Positions 33,843 through 43,731 of a stretch of 64,000 bases of DNA are shown piece by piece. The notes below the pieces were generated by a model. The model saw only the letters and a list, made by a program, of their open reading frames with translations, did no database searches and was not told the origin of the DNA. Position 1 is the first letter of the stretch. Every line of letters starts with the position of its first letter. The translations under genes were made by a program, and so were the position numbers. The stretch lies in assembly GCF_009649685.1 (NCBI RefSeq), contig NZ_WJPK01000001.1:376760-440759 (forward strand). The letters run 5' to 3'. The stretch is from Flavobacteriaceae bacterium EG-1 (GTDB lineage: Bacteria > Bacteroidota > Bacteroidia > Flavobacteriales > Flavobacteriaceae).

Positions 33843-36761
33843 TTGGAAGAGAAAAAGAAAAGCTCATTATTGAGTCAATGGAAATTAAAACAACAAAAGG
33901 TACCTTCTCAAGAAATTGAAAAGGTAGTGGAGGGTGAACCATTAAAATTATCCAATGGGCAACAGCGATTGTGGTTATTACAACAATTACATCCAGAAAA
34001 TCCATTTTATAATTATTCCGAAGCTTATCGTTTTCAAGGCAATCTAAACCTTAAAAATCTTTATTTAGCACTACAATCAATTGTTGATGCCCATGACATA
34101 TTGCGAACAACTTACCAAATAGTTGGTGGGTTACCAGTAGCGAAAGTAAGTCCTAAAGAAAAATTACATATTGGAGAATACGATTTAAGCATAGATTCCG
34201 ATAATAAGCATAAAATAGATCAAATATTATTGGTTGATTCTACAAGACCTTTCGATTTATTAAATGGTCCTGTTATTCGTTTTTCACTATATAAATTGAC
34301 GCATAAGAAGTATATATTATTGCTCAATATACATCATATTGCTACTGATAAATGGTCAATGGGTATTTTCAGAAACCAACTAGCTAAACAATATAAAGCA
34401 CTAAATACTGGTCTTGATGAAAAAGTAAATTCGCCTGATATTCAATATCAAGACTACGCATCTTGGCAACAAAATAAAGCTGTTGATGAAAAGCAAATGG
34501 ATTATTGGCTTAAAAAACTAGAAGGAGAAATTCCAATTTTAGAATTACCAAAAGATTATAAAAGGCCCATAATCGCATCGTATAAAGGAGCATTTATAAA
34601 GCAAACATTTTCTTCATCACTATCGAAATCCGTTTTGGACTTGTCCTACAAATTGGAGACAACCCCTTATGTGCTTTTATTATCTGTATACTATGTTCTA
34701 TTATATAGACATACGAACCAAAAGGATATATTAATTGGAACACCAATTTCAAATAGAGACCATAAATCTTTGGAAGATTTAATAGGCTTTTTTAATGATA
34801 CTGTTGTTCTACGATCGAAGTTCGACGAGAACACTTCATTTGTAGATTTAGTAAAGATTGTTCGAAAAACTACATTAGAGGCTTTTGCCAACAAAGATGT
34901 TGCTTTTGAAGATTTGGTAAAAGCAATTAAACCAGATCGAGTTGCAAACATGAACCCATTTTTTAATGTGATGTTCTTATATCATTCAGTACCGAAATCG
35001 CCTGATTTTGGAAGTGATTTAGAGTTTACACAAGAGGTTTTTGACACGCATGTGGCGAAGTTTGATTTGACGCTTTATATTGCTGAAGAAAACAATTTAT
35101 TGACTTCAATTTTTGAATATTCATCTGACCTTTTTAACGAAGTTACAATAGAAAGGTTACAGGACCATTTTAGTTTATTACTACAAGGAGTTGTAGAAAA
35201 TCCAAATAAGAAAATATCAGCTATTCCAATGCTTACTTCTTTTGAAAAGGAAGTTTTTCTGCAAAAAGAATCCAATTTGTTATCTGTAGAAATTCCAAAG
35301 AAAGGAATTCATGATATAATCACGGATATTGCTAGGGCTAATCTCAACAAGAATGCAGTAACCTTTGGTTCGGAATCAATTACCTATCAAGAATTAATTA
35401 CACGATCAAATCTTGTAGCTAAAAATATTTTAGAAATCACAAAAGGTAAAAACGAAATAATTGGATTATGTATACGGCGATCAATAGATATGATTGTAGG
35501 ATTGTTAGGGATTTTAAAAGCAGGATGCGCATATTTACCATTAGACCCAACCTATCCAAAAGAAAGAATTGACTTTATGTTATCAGATGCAAATGTATTA
35601 GCAACAGTTAGTAATGCAAATACATTAGCGGAAATGACTGAATTTAATTCTAAAGTTATACGTATCAATACTGATGAAGCGAATGCCGAAGAGTTTAAAA
35701 TAGAATTGCCAATTGTTCGAAGTGATGATATGGCCTACTTAATTTATACTTCGGGTAGCTCTGGGAAGCCAAAGGGTGTACCAATTTCGCATGGCAACAT
35801 AATTAATTCTACACTTGGTAGAAAAGAATTTTATGATACAAATCCAGATGCCTTTTTATTAATGTCTTCTATTTCTTTTGATAGTTCAAAAGCTGGTATA
35901 TTTTGGACACTTTGTACTGGTGGAAATTTAGTGATTTCAGATAGACGTTTGGAACAAGATTTAGCCAAATTGACTGAAGTGATTAAAAATAATGAGGTGA
36001 GTCATACGCTAATGCTTCCTTCGTTATATTCAATGTTATTGGATAATGTAGAATTAACTAAACTTCAAGGGCTAAAAACTGTTTTAGTTGCGGGTGAATC
36101 ATGTGCAGCTAATCTATGTGCCAAACATTTTGAAAAACTTCCCAATACAAATTTATATAATGAATATGGACCAACTGAAGCTACCGTTTGGTGTATTGCT
36201 TATAAGATTAATAAGAGTGCAATTCCATCGGTAATTCCAATTGGAAAACCCGTAGCTCGCGCTAGTATTTATATACTAGATGAGGGTTTACGGCTAGTGC
36301 CTTACGGTGCTAAGGGTGAGATTTTCATTGGTGGTCCTGGTTTGTCAGGGAAGTATTTAAATAGACCTGAATTAACTGAGAGTGCTTACGTTGATAATCC
36401 TTTTGATAAAAAATATGGAACCAAGCTATACAAAACTGGTGATTTAGGGAGATATCTTTCCGACGGAAATATTGAGTTCTTGGGACGAAAAGATGAGCAA
36501 ATTAAAATAAGAGGATTTCGGGTGGAGCTCGATGAAGTGCAAAAGGCAATTATCAATCATAGAACAGTAAATAATGCTATTGTCATTTTAAAGAAAGAAA
36601 TACCAGATATAGCAAATATTTCTTCTTCGGATATGGATACTAATTCACTTATAGAATTAATAGAAAATCGTATCAACGTTGAAACATTAAATAACATTTT
36701 AGAATCGATAGAACTTTTGAGTGAAGAGGAACAAGATTATGTAAATAACCAGTTGAAATAA
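33843..36761 (+). CDS. NRPS: C - A (N-terminal part, split adenylation domain)
   Basis: A 972-residue synthetase from a TTG start. Condensation domain about 35-455 with HHIATDKWS (164-172; the usual Gly after Asp is Lys). The adenylation core follows (YTSGSSGKPKG, NEYGPTEATVW, LYKTGDL, DEQIKIRGFRVELDEVQ). The code reads about D-S-A-M-L-A-E-V-W-K, which I cannot assign. The protein ends about 70 residues after A8; A9, A10 (with the catalytic Lys) and the carrier domain are encoded two genes later at 37563. The next gene is a methyltransferase, so the place where many synthetases carry an inserted methyltransferase domain is here a gene boundary. Confidence 0.9.
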   Translation: MEEKKKSSLLSQWKLKQQKVPSQEIEKVVEGEPLKLSNGQQRLWLLQQLHPENPFYNYSEAYRFQGNLNLKNLYLALQSIVDAHDILRTTYQIVGGLPVAKVSPKEKLHIGEYDLSIDSDNKHKIDQILLVDSTRPFDLLNGPVIRFSLYKLTHKKYILLLNIHHIATDKWSMGIFRNQLAKQYKALNTGLDEKVNSPDIQYQDYASWQQNKAVDEKQMDYWLKKLEGEIPILELPKDYKRPIIASYKGAFIKQTFSSSLSKSVLDLSYKLETTPYVLLLSVYYVLLYRHTNQKDILIGTPISNRDHKSLEDLIGFFNDTVVLRSKFDENTSFVDLVKIVRKTTLEAFANKDVAFEDLVKAIKPDRVANMNPFFNVMFLYHSVPKSPDFGSDLEFTQEVFDTHVAKFDLTLYIAEENNLLTSIFEYSSDLFNEVTIERLQDHFSLLLQGVVENPNKKISAIPMLTSFEKEVFLQKESNLLSVEIPKKGIHDIITDIARANLNKNAVTFGSESITYQELITRSNLVAKNILEITKGKNEIIGLCIRRSIDMIVGLLGILKAGCAYLPLDPTYPKERIDFMLSDANVLATVSNANTLAEMTEFNSKVIRINTDEANAEEFKIELPIVRSDDMAYLIYTSGSSGKPKGVPISHGNIINSTLGRKEFYDTNPDAFLLMSSISFDSSKAGIFWTLCTGGNLVISDRRLEQDLAKLTEVIKNNEVSHTLMLPSLYSMLLDNVELTKLQGLKTVLVAGESCAANLCAKHFEKLPNTNLYNEYGPTEATVWCIAYKINKSAIPSVIPIGKPVARASIYILDEGLRLVPYGAKGEIFIGGPGLSGKYLNRPELTESAYVDNPFDKKYGTKLYKTGDLGRYLSDGNIEFLGRKDEQIKIRGFRVELDEVQKAIINHRTVNNAIVILKKEIPDIANISSSDMDTNSLIELIENRINVETLNNILESIELLSEEEQDYVNNQLK

Positions 36762-36780
36762 CAACTCTAGTTAGTCCAGT

Positions 36781-37566
36781 ATGAAAAGAATAAGAAGGTC
36801 AAATGAATTCGAGATAAGTCTGAATATCAGCAATGAAAATTTTATACGGCCACCGCGTGATATGCAACGAAATGCTGTTGTAAACAGGGCTATTAAAGAA
36901 TTTTCTGCAGATTTACTAGCACTTGATAAGCAAACTAAAAAGTTTGTTGCAGGGGAAACGGTGAGCGATTTTAAAGATAGAACCCAAGCAACACTTACCG
37001 ATCAGGAGATTATGGAAGATTGGCAATTACCTGTAATGAAAGCAATGGCCAAAGTTGTATGCGAAAAAGGAGGTGATATCTTAGAGTTGGGTTTTGGAAG
37101 GGGCGTAGCATCTGATATGATTCAAGCATTTGATATTAACACTCATATAATAATGGAATGTAATGATGCAGTTATAGAAAGGTATAATGATTGGAAACTG
37201 CAGTACCCAAAAAGAGATATCCAATTGGTTAAAGGTTTATGGCAAGATACTATTGAAACAGTTGGAAATTTTGATGGAATTTTTTTTCATACCTATCCGC
37301 TTAATGAAGAAGAATATATGAAATATGTAAATGAGAGTATCACCTTTGCTGCACACTTTTTCTCATCAGCTTCAAAACATTTGAAACCTGGAGGTGCATT
37401 TTCATATTTTTCAAATGAAGTAGATTCATTAAGCAGAGAACATCAGCGAGAACTTTTTAAACATTTTTCATCCTTTCAATTAGAAAAAGTGAACCTTCAA
37501 CTCCCAAATGATATAAAGGATACTTGGTGGGCAGATACAATAGTAGTAGTTAAAGCTATAAAATGA
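36781..37566 (+). CDS. GAMT-like SAM methyltransferase of the NRPS
   Basis: A 261-residue class I methyltransferase resembling guanidinoacetate N-methyltransferase: IMEDWQLPVMKAMA, the SAM loop LELGFGRGVAS (101-111), HIIMECNDAVIERY, LVKGLWQDT and FDGIFFHTYPLNEEEYM. The GAMT Glu in MERW is kept (Glu79), but the Asp of its YDTYPL motif is His170, so the substrate is probably not guanidinoacetate. The gene starts 19 bases after the split NRPS and ends in an ATGA overlap with the next one. It occupies the A8-A9 position of an in-cis methyltransferase domain. Methylation of an amino, amidino or guanidino nitrogen on the carrier-bound residue is inferred. Confidence 0.85.
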   Translation: MKRIRRSNEFEISLNISNENFIRPPRDMQRNAVVNRAIKEFSADLLALDKQTKKFVAGETVSDFKDRTQATLTDQEIMEDWQLPVMKAMAKVVCEKGGDILELGFGRGVASDMIQAFDINTHIIMECNDAVIERYNDWKLQYPKRDIQLVKGLWQDTIETVGNFDGIFFHTYPLNEEEYMKYVNESITFAAHFFSSASKHLKPGGAFSYFSNEVDSLSREHQRELFKHFSSFQLEKVNLQLPNDIKDTWWADTIVVVKAIK

Positions 37567-39545
37567 TACCAACGGATATTAAGGATAGAATAGATGGCTT
37601 GAGCCCTAAAGCAAAGAAATTATTTTTGCTAAAAATTAAACAGGCATTGCAATCTGAAGATGTAGAAATAGTAGCTCCTGGAAGACAACAACTTGTGGCT
37701 TATGTTCAGGGTACAGATAATTTCGAATCTAAAGAGTTAAAAAAAAATCTTAAGATGAGTTTGCCAGATTATATGGTGCCTTCATCAATTATTTTGGTAG
37801 ATGAATTTCCGACGTTGCCAAACGGTAAGATTGATAGGAAAAAATTAAATGACATTAATGATATTCAAAGAACGAACAAAACTATTCTTTCAAAAGAACG
37901 TATTTCTGATACGGAACAAGAATTGATTAAGATTTGGGAGGAAGTACTTGGTTTTTCGCCTATTAATGTAAATGATAATTTCTTTGAAATAGGAGGGGAC
38001 TCAATACTTAGTATACAGATTATAGCTAGGGCAAGAAAAGCGGGAATTATGCTTGAGGCTAACCAAATATTCGATCACCAAACTATCGCCGAACTTGCTT
38101 TATTTATAAAAGAGCCAACATCAGAAATTGCTCAGCAAAATGTCAATGGTAATGTGCTACTTTGGCCAATTCAAAGAAGGTTTTTTAATATTAACAAAGC
38201 TGCACCTAATTACTGGAATCAGATTGTTAAAGTAAATGGCATAGAAGATATGTCATACATTTTACTAAAAAGGGTGATTGAGGGCCTAGTTGATTATCAT
38301 GAAGGGCTTCGTCAAAGTTTTTTTAAAATTGATAATCAATGGAATTCAAAAATTATTGATACAACTGAAAAGAAAGTTTTCCATTATATAGATTGTAGCA
38401 ACATTAGCTCCATTAATAATCAAGATAAATACATAGTGGAAAATTTAATTTCAATTCAAAAAAATGTAGATCTTTCAAAAGGAAATCTTTTTCAAGGAGT
38501 ATATTTTAATTGTGGAGCAACTCAAGAGAATAAATTTATGATGATTGCTCATCATTTAGTGATTGATATGATTTCATGGAATATAATTTTTGACGATTTT
38601 GTTCAAGGATTAGAAAAATTAAAGGTAAAAGAAAAATTAAAATTTAAAAGTAAAACGGAATCGATTAAGCATTGGGGTGAAATCCTCAATTCAAAAATTC
38701 AATCATCTGATTTATTAAATGAATTGAAGTTCTGGAAAAGACAATGTATTTCAACAGAACTGTTTTCTTCAGATTTTAAAGTTGAAAATCCTATTTTTTT
38801 AGAGAGTAGTATCAATGTCTATAATCGTATTATTCAGCTAGAAAACTTAAATGATTTATTAAAAAGAGTTAACGAAACATTTAATACCAAAACTGAAGAT
38901 TTGCTTATATGTGCTCTATTTAAAACCTTAACAGATTGGTTTAAAATCAATAATTTAATATTAGGTTTAGAACATAATGGAAGAAGTAATACTAATTTAA
39001 ATATTGATATTTCTAACACTGTTGGTTGGTTCACATCTTTTTTTCCAGTATTTCTTGAAAAAAGTGGTAGCAATGATATTGGTGAACTAATAACCAATAT
39101 TAAAGAGAAGTTAAGGTCTGTCCCTAATAATGGAGTAGGTTTTGGATTGTTGAAATATATGTCGGGAGCAAATTATTTTGAAGTTACAGACGGTGAACCT
39201 CAGATTATCTTCAACTATCTTGGAGTACAAAATAATACAATTAATAGTTCAAATATAAACTTTGAACAACTCTTGAATCACTCACGTGACCCAAATAGTG
39301 AGCGTACCTATAGCTTTGAAATAAATGCATTTATTAAAAATAATGAATTGCATATTAATTGGAGTTATTCTAGCGACCTATATAAAGAATCAACGATAAA
39401 GGCTTTATCTCTTAACCTTGAGAATAATTTAAAGATGTTAATTGATTATTGTCTCAAAAAAGAAGGTAGTTATACACCATCTGATTTTCCTGAAGCAAAT
39501 TTAAGCCAAGAAGATCTTGACAATTTGATGAATCAATTTGAGTAA
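37563..39545 (+). CDS. NRPS: A (C-terminal part) - PCP - E
   Basis: A 660-residue protein that begins with a helical linker (DRIDGLSPKAKKLFLLKIKQ) and continues at the strand QQLVAYVQG. A9 is MSLPDYMVPSS and A10 is LPNGKIDRKKL, with the Lys that completes adenylation. The carrier domain has Ser147 in FFEIGGDSILS. The remaining 460 residues are an epimerisation domain: HHLVIDMISW (330-339), SNTVGWFTSFFPV and IIFNYLG. It thus supplies the missing subdomain of the adenylation enzyme encoded at 33843 and inverts the residue to D. It shares ATGA with the methyltransferase gene upstream and ends one base before the next ATG. Confidence 0.9.
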   Translation: MIPTDIKDRIDGLSPKAKKLFLLKIKQALQSEDVEIVAPGRQQLVAYVQGTDNFESKELKKNLKMSLPDYMVPSSIILVDEFPTLPNGKIDRKKLNDINDIQRTNKTILSKERISDTEQELIKIWEEVLGFSPINVNDNFFEIGGDSILSIQIIARARKAGIMLEANQIFDHQTIAELALFIKEPTSEIAQQNVNGNVLLWPIQRRFFNINKAAPNYWNQIVKVNGIEDMSYILLKRVIEGLVDYHEGLRQSFFKIDNQWNSKIIDTTEKKVFHYIDCSNISSINNQDKYIVENLISIQKNVDLSKGNLFQGVYFNCGATQENKFMMIAHHLVIDMISWNIIFDDFVQGLEKLKVKEKLKFKSKTESIKHWGEILNSKIQSSDLLNELKFWKRQCISTELFSSDFKVENPIFLESSINVYNRIIQLENLNDLLKRVNETFNTKTEDLLICALFKTLTDWFKINNLILGLEHNGRSNTNLNIDISNTVGWFTSFFPVFLEKSGSNDIGELITNIKEKLRSVPNNGVGFGLLKYMSGANYFEVTDGEPQIIFNYLGVQNNTINSSNINFEQLLNHSRDPNSERTYSFEINAFIKNNELHINWSYSSDLYKESTIKALSLNLENNLKMLIDYCLKKEGSYTPSDFPEANLSQEDLDNLMNQFE

Positions 39546-39546
39546 A

Positions 39547-41952
39547 ATGACTGCTATTAAAAAACCTAAAATAGAAGCTATATTTCCGTTGTCTTACATG
39601 CAACAGGGGCTATTATTTCATCATTTGTCGAATAAAAATGATCAAGGATATTTGAATGTTGAATGTGCTATTTTGGGCGAAATAGATATTGCAACATTTG
39701 AAAAAACATGGAATTTACTTGTGCAACGACATGCTGTTCTTAGGACAACTGTTCATTGGAAAAACATTGCGAAACCGGTTACAATTGTGCATTTTAAGAA
39801 ATTTATCAATCTGAAATACCTAGATTGGTCTAATATAGAAAAGCATGAATCTAAGGTCAAATGGAATGAGTTAAAGAAAAATAAAAGAGCTAGTGGTGTA
39901 AATCTTGAAAAAGATCCTTTACTTGATATAACGCTTGTTAAATGCAAAAACAACTCTTATCAATTACTATGGCCTAGTCACCACCTACTAATTGATGGTT
40001 GGTCATCGCAGGTTATTTTAAATGATTTTTTGATTACTTACGATGCCTTAAAGCTTAATCTCGAAATAGATTTGCCATCCATACCATCATTAAAATCTTA
40101 TTATACTTACAAGCATAAACAAAGTAAAAAGGATTCGAAGGATTTTTGGATATCTTATTTTAAAAATGTTAATGATTTACCACTTTTTAGTAATAATACA
40201 GTAAATACCTCACATGTTGGTAAAGATATAAGGACATACAATTTAAATACCTATGAAACTGAAAAATTACAAGAGTTATCACGAAGATATAAAGTAACCT
40301 TAAATACCTTAATACAAGGAGCTTGGACTTATTTAATAAGTAAATATTTTGGAACAAATGAAATATCCTTCGGCTCAACAGTTTCTGGTCGTTCTAGTAC
40401 TTTTCCGAATATTGAATTTTTGACAGGAATGTTAATGGATGTGCAGCCAGTAAGAATAATTGTAGACAAAAAAGTTGAAATTTCAGAATGGCTTCAAAAT
40501 ATACAAAGACAACAACAATTAGCAAGATTAATTGAATATGGAAGTTTAGATGAGATTACAGCGTTTATTAATTGGCCAGAAGCAAAACCAATTTTCGATA
40601 ATTTATTAATTTTTGAAAATTTTCCCCAAACCGAATCTACTAGTAAAGTATTAGAAATTCAAGATTTCAAAAGTGGAATTACATCAACGTATCCGGTAAC
40701 TTTGGTAGTAATTCCTGGGAACGAAATAAAATTTAATTTTACAATAGAACAAAGTATTGTAGATGAAAAATCAATAAATTGGATTTTAGGAAATTGGAAA
40801 AAGTTAATTCAAATATTGATATCTAATACATCATTATCTTTTGATTTACTTGATTCAGAAATTGAGTTTTATAAAAATGAAGTAATTGAAAATAATGCCC
40901 CGGAAGTTATTAAATATGTTGCTCCACAAAGTAAAACTGAAGTTCAACTGACTAAAATTTGGCAAAAGCTATTCGATTTACCTAAAATTGGAGTTAATGA
41001 TGATTTTTTTGATTTAGGTGGCAAGTCTATGTTGGCTATTCGGTTGATTTCAATAATTAATAAAGAACTAAATGCAAAACTTCTTCCAACAACCTTGTTG
41101 AAAAATTCTACTATTGCCTCAATTGCTGGAATAATTGAAAAAAAAGTAAATGTTTTTTCTGGTAAGTTCGTTGTTCCAATTAGAGCCAGTGGAAATTTAA
41201 GTCCATTGTTTTGCGTTCATGCAGGAATGGGGCATGTTTTTTTCTACAATAATTTAACTAAATTCATAGAAATAGAGCGACCAGTATATGCCGTGCAACC
41301 TGCTGGTTTGTATGATGATAATGATATGCATTCAAGCATAGAGCAAATGGCTAAAGAATACATGAATGAAATGATACAGATTAACCCTACAGGACCTTAC
41401 AATATAATGGTATACTGTTGGAGTACGGCTGTGGGATTAGAAATGGCAATTCAATTTAAAAAACTTGGAAAAGAAACTAACTTAATGGTCATGGACACAA
41501 TTGCAATTGTTCAAAATTTATATAAACCGGAACGCACGAAATTAAGAGTACAAGAATTTTTTGAAAGGCTATATAATAATCCAGTTGCAGCAATGAATAG
41601 TCTGATAAAAAAGCGAATTAAGGAGAACGTAATTCCAAAAGTTAAAAGAGTTCTTGGGAATAAAAATCAGAGAGTAACTCAAAAACTAAGAAGCAATCTT
41701 TTGAAAATTTATTATGCGTATAAATGGCCCCATTTTGAAGGTAATATAACTTTAATGATAACTCCTGATACTTGGGATGAAAGATTATATGCGGAAATAA
41801 TAGCATCATGGGAGAAGATACCTACCATGGGTTTAAATGTTATACAAATAAAAGGTGTACATAGTAACTTATTTGATGAGCCTACCGTAGAATTCACGGC
41901 TCATTCATTGGAAGATTGTATGCGAACTTTTGAAGATAAAAATAACTTATAA
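39547..41952 (+). CDS. Terminal NRPS: C - PCP - TE without adenylation domain
   Basis: An 801-residue protein from the ATG at 39547 (a TTG three codons upstream overlaps the previous stop). The condensation domain has canonical HHLLIDGWS (about 145-153). The carrier domain follows directly, with Ser in FFDLGGKSMLAIRL. A thioesterase comes next (PLFCVHAGMGHVFFYNNLTK, putative nucleophile Ser in VYCWSTAVG, His in GVHSNLFDEP). There is no adenylation domain, so the carrier must be loaded in trans, or the module only transfers and releases the chain. The nucleophile motif departs from G-x-S-x-G. It is the last synthetase of the right operon. Confidence 0.9.
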   Translation: MTAIKKPKIEAIFPLSYMQQGLLFHHLSNKNDQGYLNVECAILGEIDIATFEKTWNLLVQRHAVLRTTVHWKNIAKPVTIVHFKKFINLKYLDWSNIEKHESKVKWNELKKNKRASGVNLEKDPLLDITLVKCKNNSYQLLWPSHHLLIDGWSSQVILNDFLITYDALKLNLEIDLPSIPSLKSYYTYKHKQSKKDSKDFWISYFKNVNDLPLFSNNTVNTSHVGKDIRTYNLNTYETEKLQELSRRYKVTLNTLIQGAWTYLISKYFGTNEISFGSTVSGRSSTFPNIEFLTGMLMDVQPVRIIVDKKVEISEWLQNIQRQQQLARLIEYGSLDEITAFINWPEAKPIFDNLLIFENFPQTESTSKVLEIQDFKSGITSTYPVTLVVIPGNEIKFNFTIEQSIVDEKSINWILGNWKKLIQILISNTSLSFDLLDSEIEFYKNEVIENNAPEVIKYVAPQSKTEVQLTKIWQKLFDLPKIGVNDDFFDLGGKSMLAIRLISIINKELNAKLLPTTLLKNSTIASIAGIIEKKVNVFSGKFVVPIRASGNLSPLFCVHAGMGHVFFYNNLTKFIEIERPVYAVQPAGLYDDNDMHSSIEQMAKEYMNEMIQINPTGPYNIMVYCWSTAVGLEMAIQFKKLGKETNLMVMDTIAIVQNLYKPERTKLRVQEFFERLYNNPVAAMNSLIKKRIKENVIPKVKRVLGNKNQRVTQKLRSNLLKIYYAYKWPHFEGNITLMITPDTWDERLYAEIIASWEKIPTMGLNVIQIKGVHSNLFDEPTVEFTAHSLEDCMRTFEDKNNL

Positions 41953-41969
41953 TCTTATTTAATTTTAAA

Positions 41970-42674
41970 GTGAAATTGGAGAATAAAGTTGTACATGTAT
42001 GGTTAATTGAAGCAATAACCTTACCTGATAAATTGAAAGAATTCTCAAAAACACTTTCAAAGGATGAATTACAAAAAGCTAGTAAATTTCGTTTTGAAAA
42101 AGACAGATCAGTTTTTATAACGGCACGTTTTCTATTGAGAAAACTTATAGGAAATTATCTTAATGTTAATCCAAAAGAAATTGATTTTGATTATTCGGAA
42201 TATAATAAGCCAACATATCTTGGAAATACAGAACTAGATTTTAATGTATCACATTCCAATAATCAAATTATTATTGGCTTTTCTAAAAAACTAACTATAG
42301 GAGTTGATATTGAAAAAATTAAAAATGATTTTGATGCGTTAGATCTCGCTAAAAATGTTTTTTCAAACGAGGAAGTAAATGCGCTATCAACCTATTCAGG
42401 GACTAGTTTATATCGTGCATTTTATAGAGGATGGACACGTAAAGAATCTTTTATTAAAGCGGTTGGTGAAGGATTATCTTATCCTTTAAAATCGTTTTCG
42501 GTTACTATAGACGAAGATGAAAAAGCAAGCTTTATTTCAATAGAAAGTAAACAAGAATCGAAACAAAATTGGCAACTTTATTCATTCATTCCTACAGATG
42601 GTTTTATCGCTGCTATAACAACACAAGGAAAACCAAAAAGGATAGATTATTTTGATGCAAATAAAATATTATGA
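41970..42674 (+). CDS. Sfp-type 4'-phosphopantetheinyl transferase
   Basis: A 234-residue enzyme that converts apo carrier proteins to the holo form using CoA. Family motifs are FNVSHSNNQIIIGF, IGVDIEKI with the Mg-binding Asp and Glu, and the FYRGWTRKESFIKAVGEGL block. Start is GTG 17 bases after the last NRPS stop, so it is co-transcribed with it and most likely activates the four carrier domains of this cluster. Confidence 0.93.
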   Translation: MKLENKVVHVWLIEAITLPDKLKEFSKTLSKDELQKASKFRFEKDRSVFITARFLLRKLIGNYLNVNPKEIDFDYSEYNKPTYLGNTELDFNVSHSNNQIIIGFSKKLTIGVDIEKIKNDFDALDLAKNVFSNEEVNALSTYSGTSLYRAFYRGWTRKESFIKAVGEGLSYPLKSFSVTIDEDEKASFISIESKQESKQNWQLYSFIPTDGFIAAITTQGKPKRIDYFDANKIL

Positions 42675-42762
42675 TTTTTAAATAGAAATTTTGGTATACG
42701 TTTTATATGCTTTTAATTCCTACTTTTACCCAAAATTAACTAAGTATTTAAAATTGTTTCCC

Positions 42763-43233
42763 ATGAAAAATGTAATTATTTTTTTAGCCTTTATCTTAGC
42801 TTTATCAGTTAAGGCACAGGTTGTTGACTCAACAATGGTAGTACAAGATAGTATTGCCCAACAAGCATTGGATTTAGAAGCTGAAAAAGCGAAAATAGAA
42901 AAAATAGAAGCTCAAGAAAAAGCGCAAAAGAAAGCTGAAAAAGAGTTAGCACAAGCAGAGAAAGCGCAAAAAAAAGCAGAAAAAGCACAAAAGAAAGCAG
43001 AAAAAGCTGCAAAGAAAAAACAGAAATTAGCAGACGCTATATCATCTAAAAAGAAAAGTATAGCTAAAGAAGAAAGTAAAATTGATAAGCTCAATGTAAA
43101 AATGGCGAAAGGCAAGCAAAAAGGCAAGCTTTCCCCTGAGGATATTAATAAGATGAACATTAAAATTGAGAAATCGAAAGTGCAAATAGCTAAGGATAAG
43201 GAAAAGCTAAATAAGCTAATGAATAAGCAATAA
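42763..43233 (+). CDS. Secreted Lys/Ala/Glu-rich coiled-coil protein
   Basis: A 156-residue protein from the ATG at 42763 with a signal peptide (NVIIFLAFILALSVKAQ). Longer in-frame upstream extension lacks sense as a signal sequence. The mature part is almost only Lys, Ala, Glu and Gln, with tandem variants of AEKAQKK, so it should form a long charged coiled coil. Function is unknown. The A-rich repeats could cause length variation by slippage. Confidence 0.75.
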   Translation: MKNVIIFLAFILALSVKAQVVDSTMVVQDSIAQQALDLEAEKAKIEKIEAQEKAQKKAEKELAQAEKAQKKAEKAQKKAEKAAKKKQKLADAISSKKKSIAKEESKIDKLNVKMAKGKQKGKLSPEDINKMNIKIEKSKVQIAKDKEKLNKLMNKQ

Positions 43234-43314
43234 GAAAACTTTTTGAAGCTTTGTATTGTAACATTTTAAGGATTTATTCGTCATACAAATACATCAATCT
43301 TTAAAACACAAATC

Positions 43315-43653
43315 ATGAAAAGAGAAAATAAAAGTTTATTAGCCGTTACGCACTTAAGTCAGTTACTAGATTTTGTAACAGGAATAGGAGGTCTTATAGT
43401 ACCATTAGTAATATGGTTAACTCAAAAAGATTCAGTTTTGGGTATGGACGAAAATGGAAAATCTATAATCAATTTTAGAATTAGCATGTTCATATATGTG
43501 CTTATATGTATTCCATTAATATTATTATTTGGATTAGGTTTATTAGGCTTTATAATATTGGGAATTCTATATTTTATTTTCCCAATTGTGAATGCAATAA
43601 AAGCTAGTAATGGCGAAGAACCACATTATCCTTTTAGTATGAAGTTTGTATAA
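43315..43653 (+). CDS. DUF4870 membrane protein
   Basis: A 112-residue integral membrane protein of the DUF4870 family. Typical features are THLSQLLDFVTGIGGLIVPL, the charged loop FRISMFIYVLI preceded by DENGKSIINF, and the last helix followed by KASNGEEPHYPFSMKFV. Three or four membrane helices are predicted. The biochemical role of the family is unknown. A strong terminator follows. Confidence 0.9.
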   Translation: MKRENKSLLAVTHLSQLLDFVTGIGGLIVPLVIWLTQKDSVLGMDENGKSIINFRISMFIYVLICIPLILLFGLGLLGFIILGILYFIFPIVNAIKASNGEEPHYPFSMKFV

Positions 43654-43673
43654 TAGAATTTAGTAAATAGCAT

Positions 43674-43712
43674 AAAAAAATCCGTCTCGGTTTTTCCAAG
43701 ACGGATTTTTTA
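43674..43712. terminator. Bidirectional intrinsic terminator
   Basis: A-run, AATCCGTCT stem, loop, AGACGGATT stem and T-run between convergent genes (DUF4870 on plus, dnaN on minus). The symmetric A and T runs would serve both directions. Confidence 0.85.
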
Positions 43713-43731
43713 TTTTATACTTTTTTGAATG

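Noticed and set aside
36761-37566. Frameshift errors as cause of the split NRPS
   Set aside because: The two boundaries have clean stop/start arrangements (19-base gap and ATGA overlap) and a complete separate methyltransferase between them; sequencing errors would need to hit both points.
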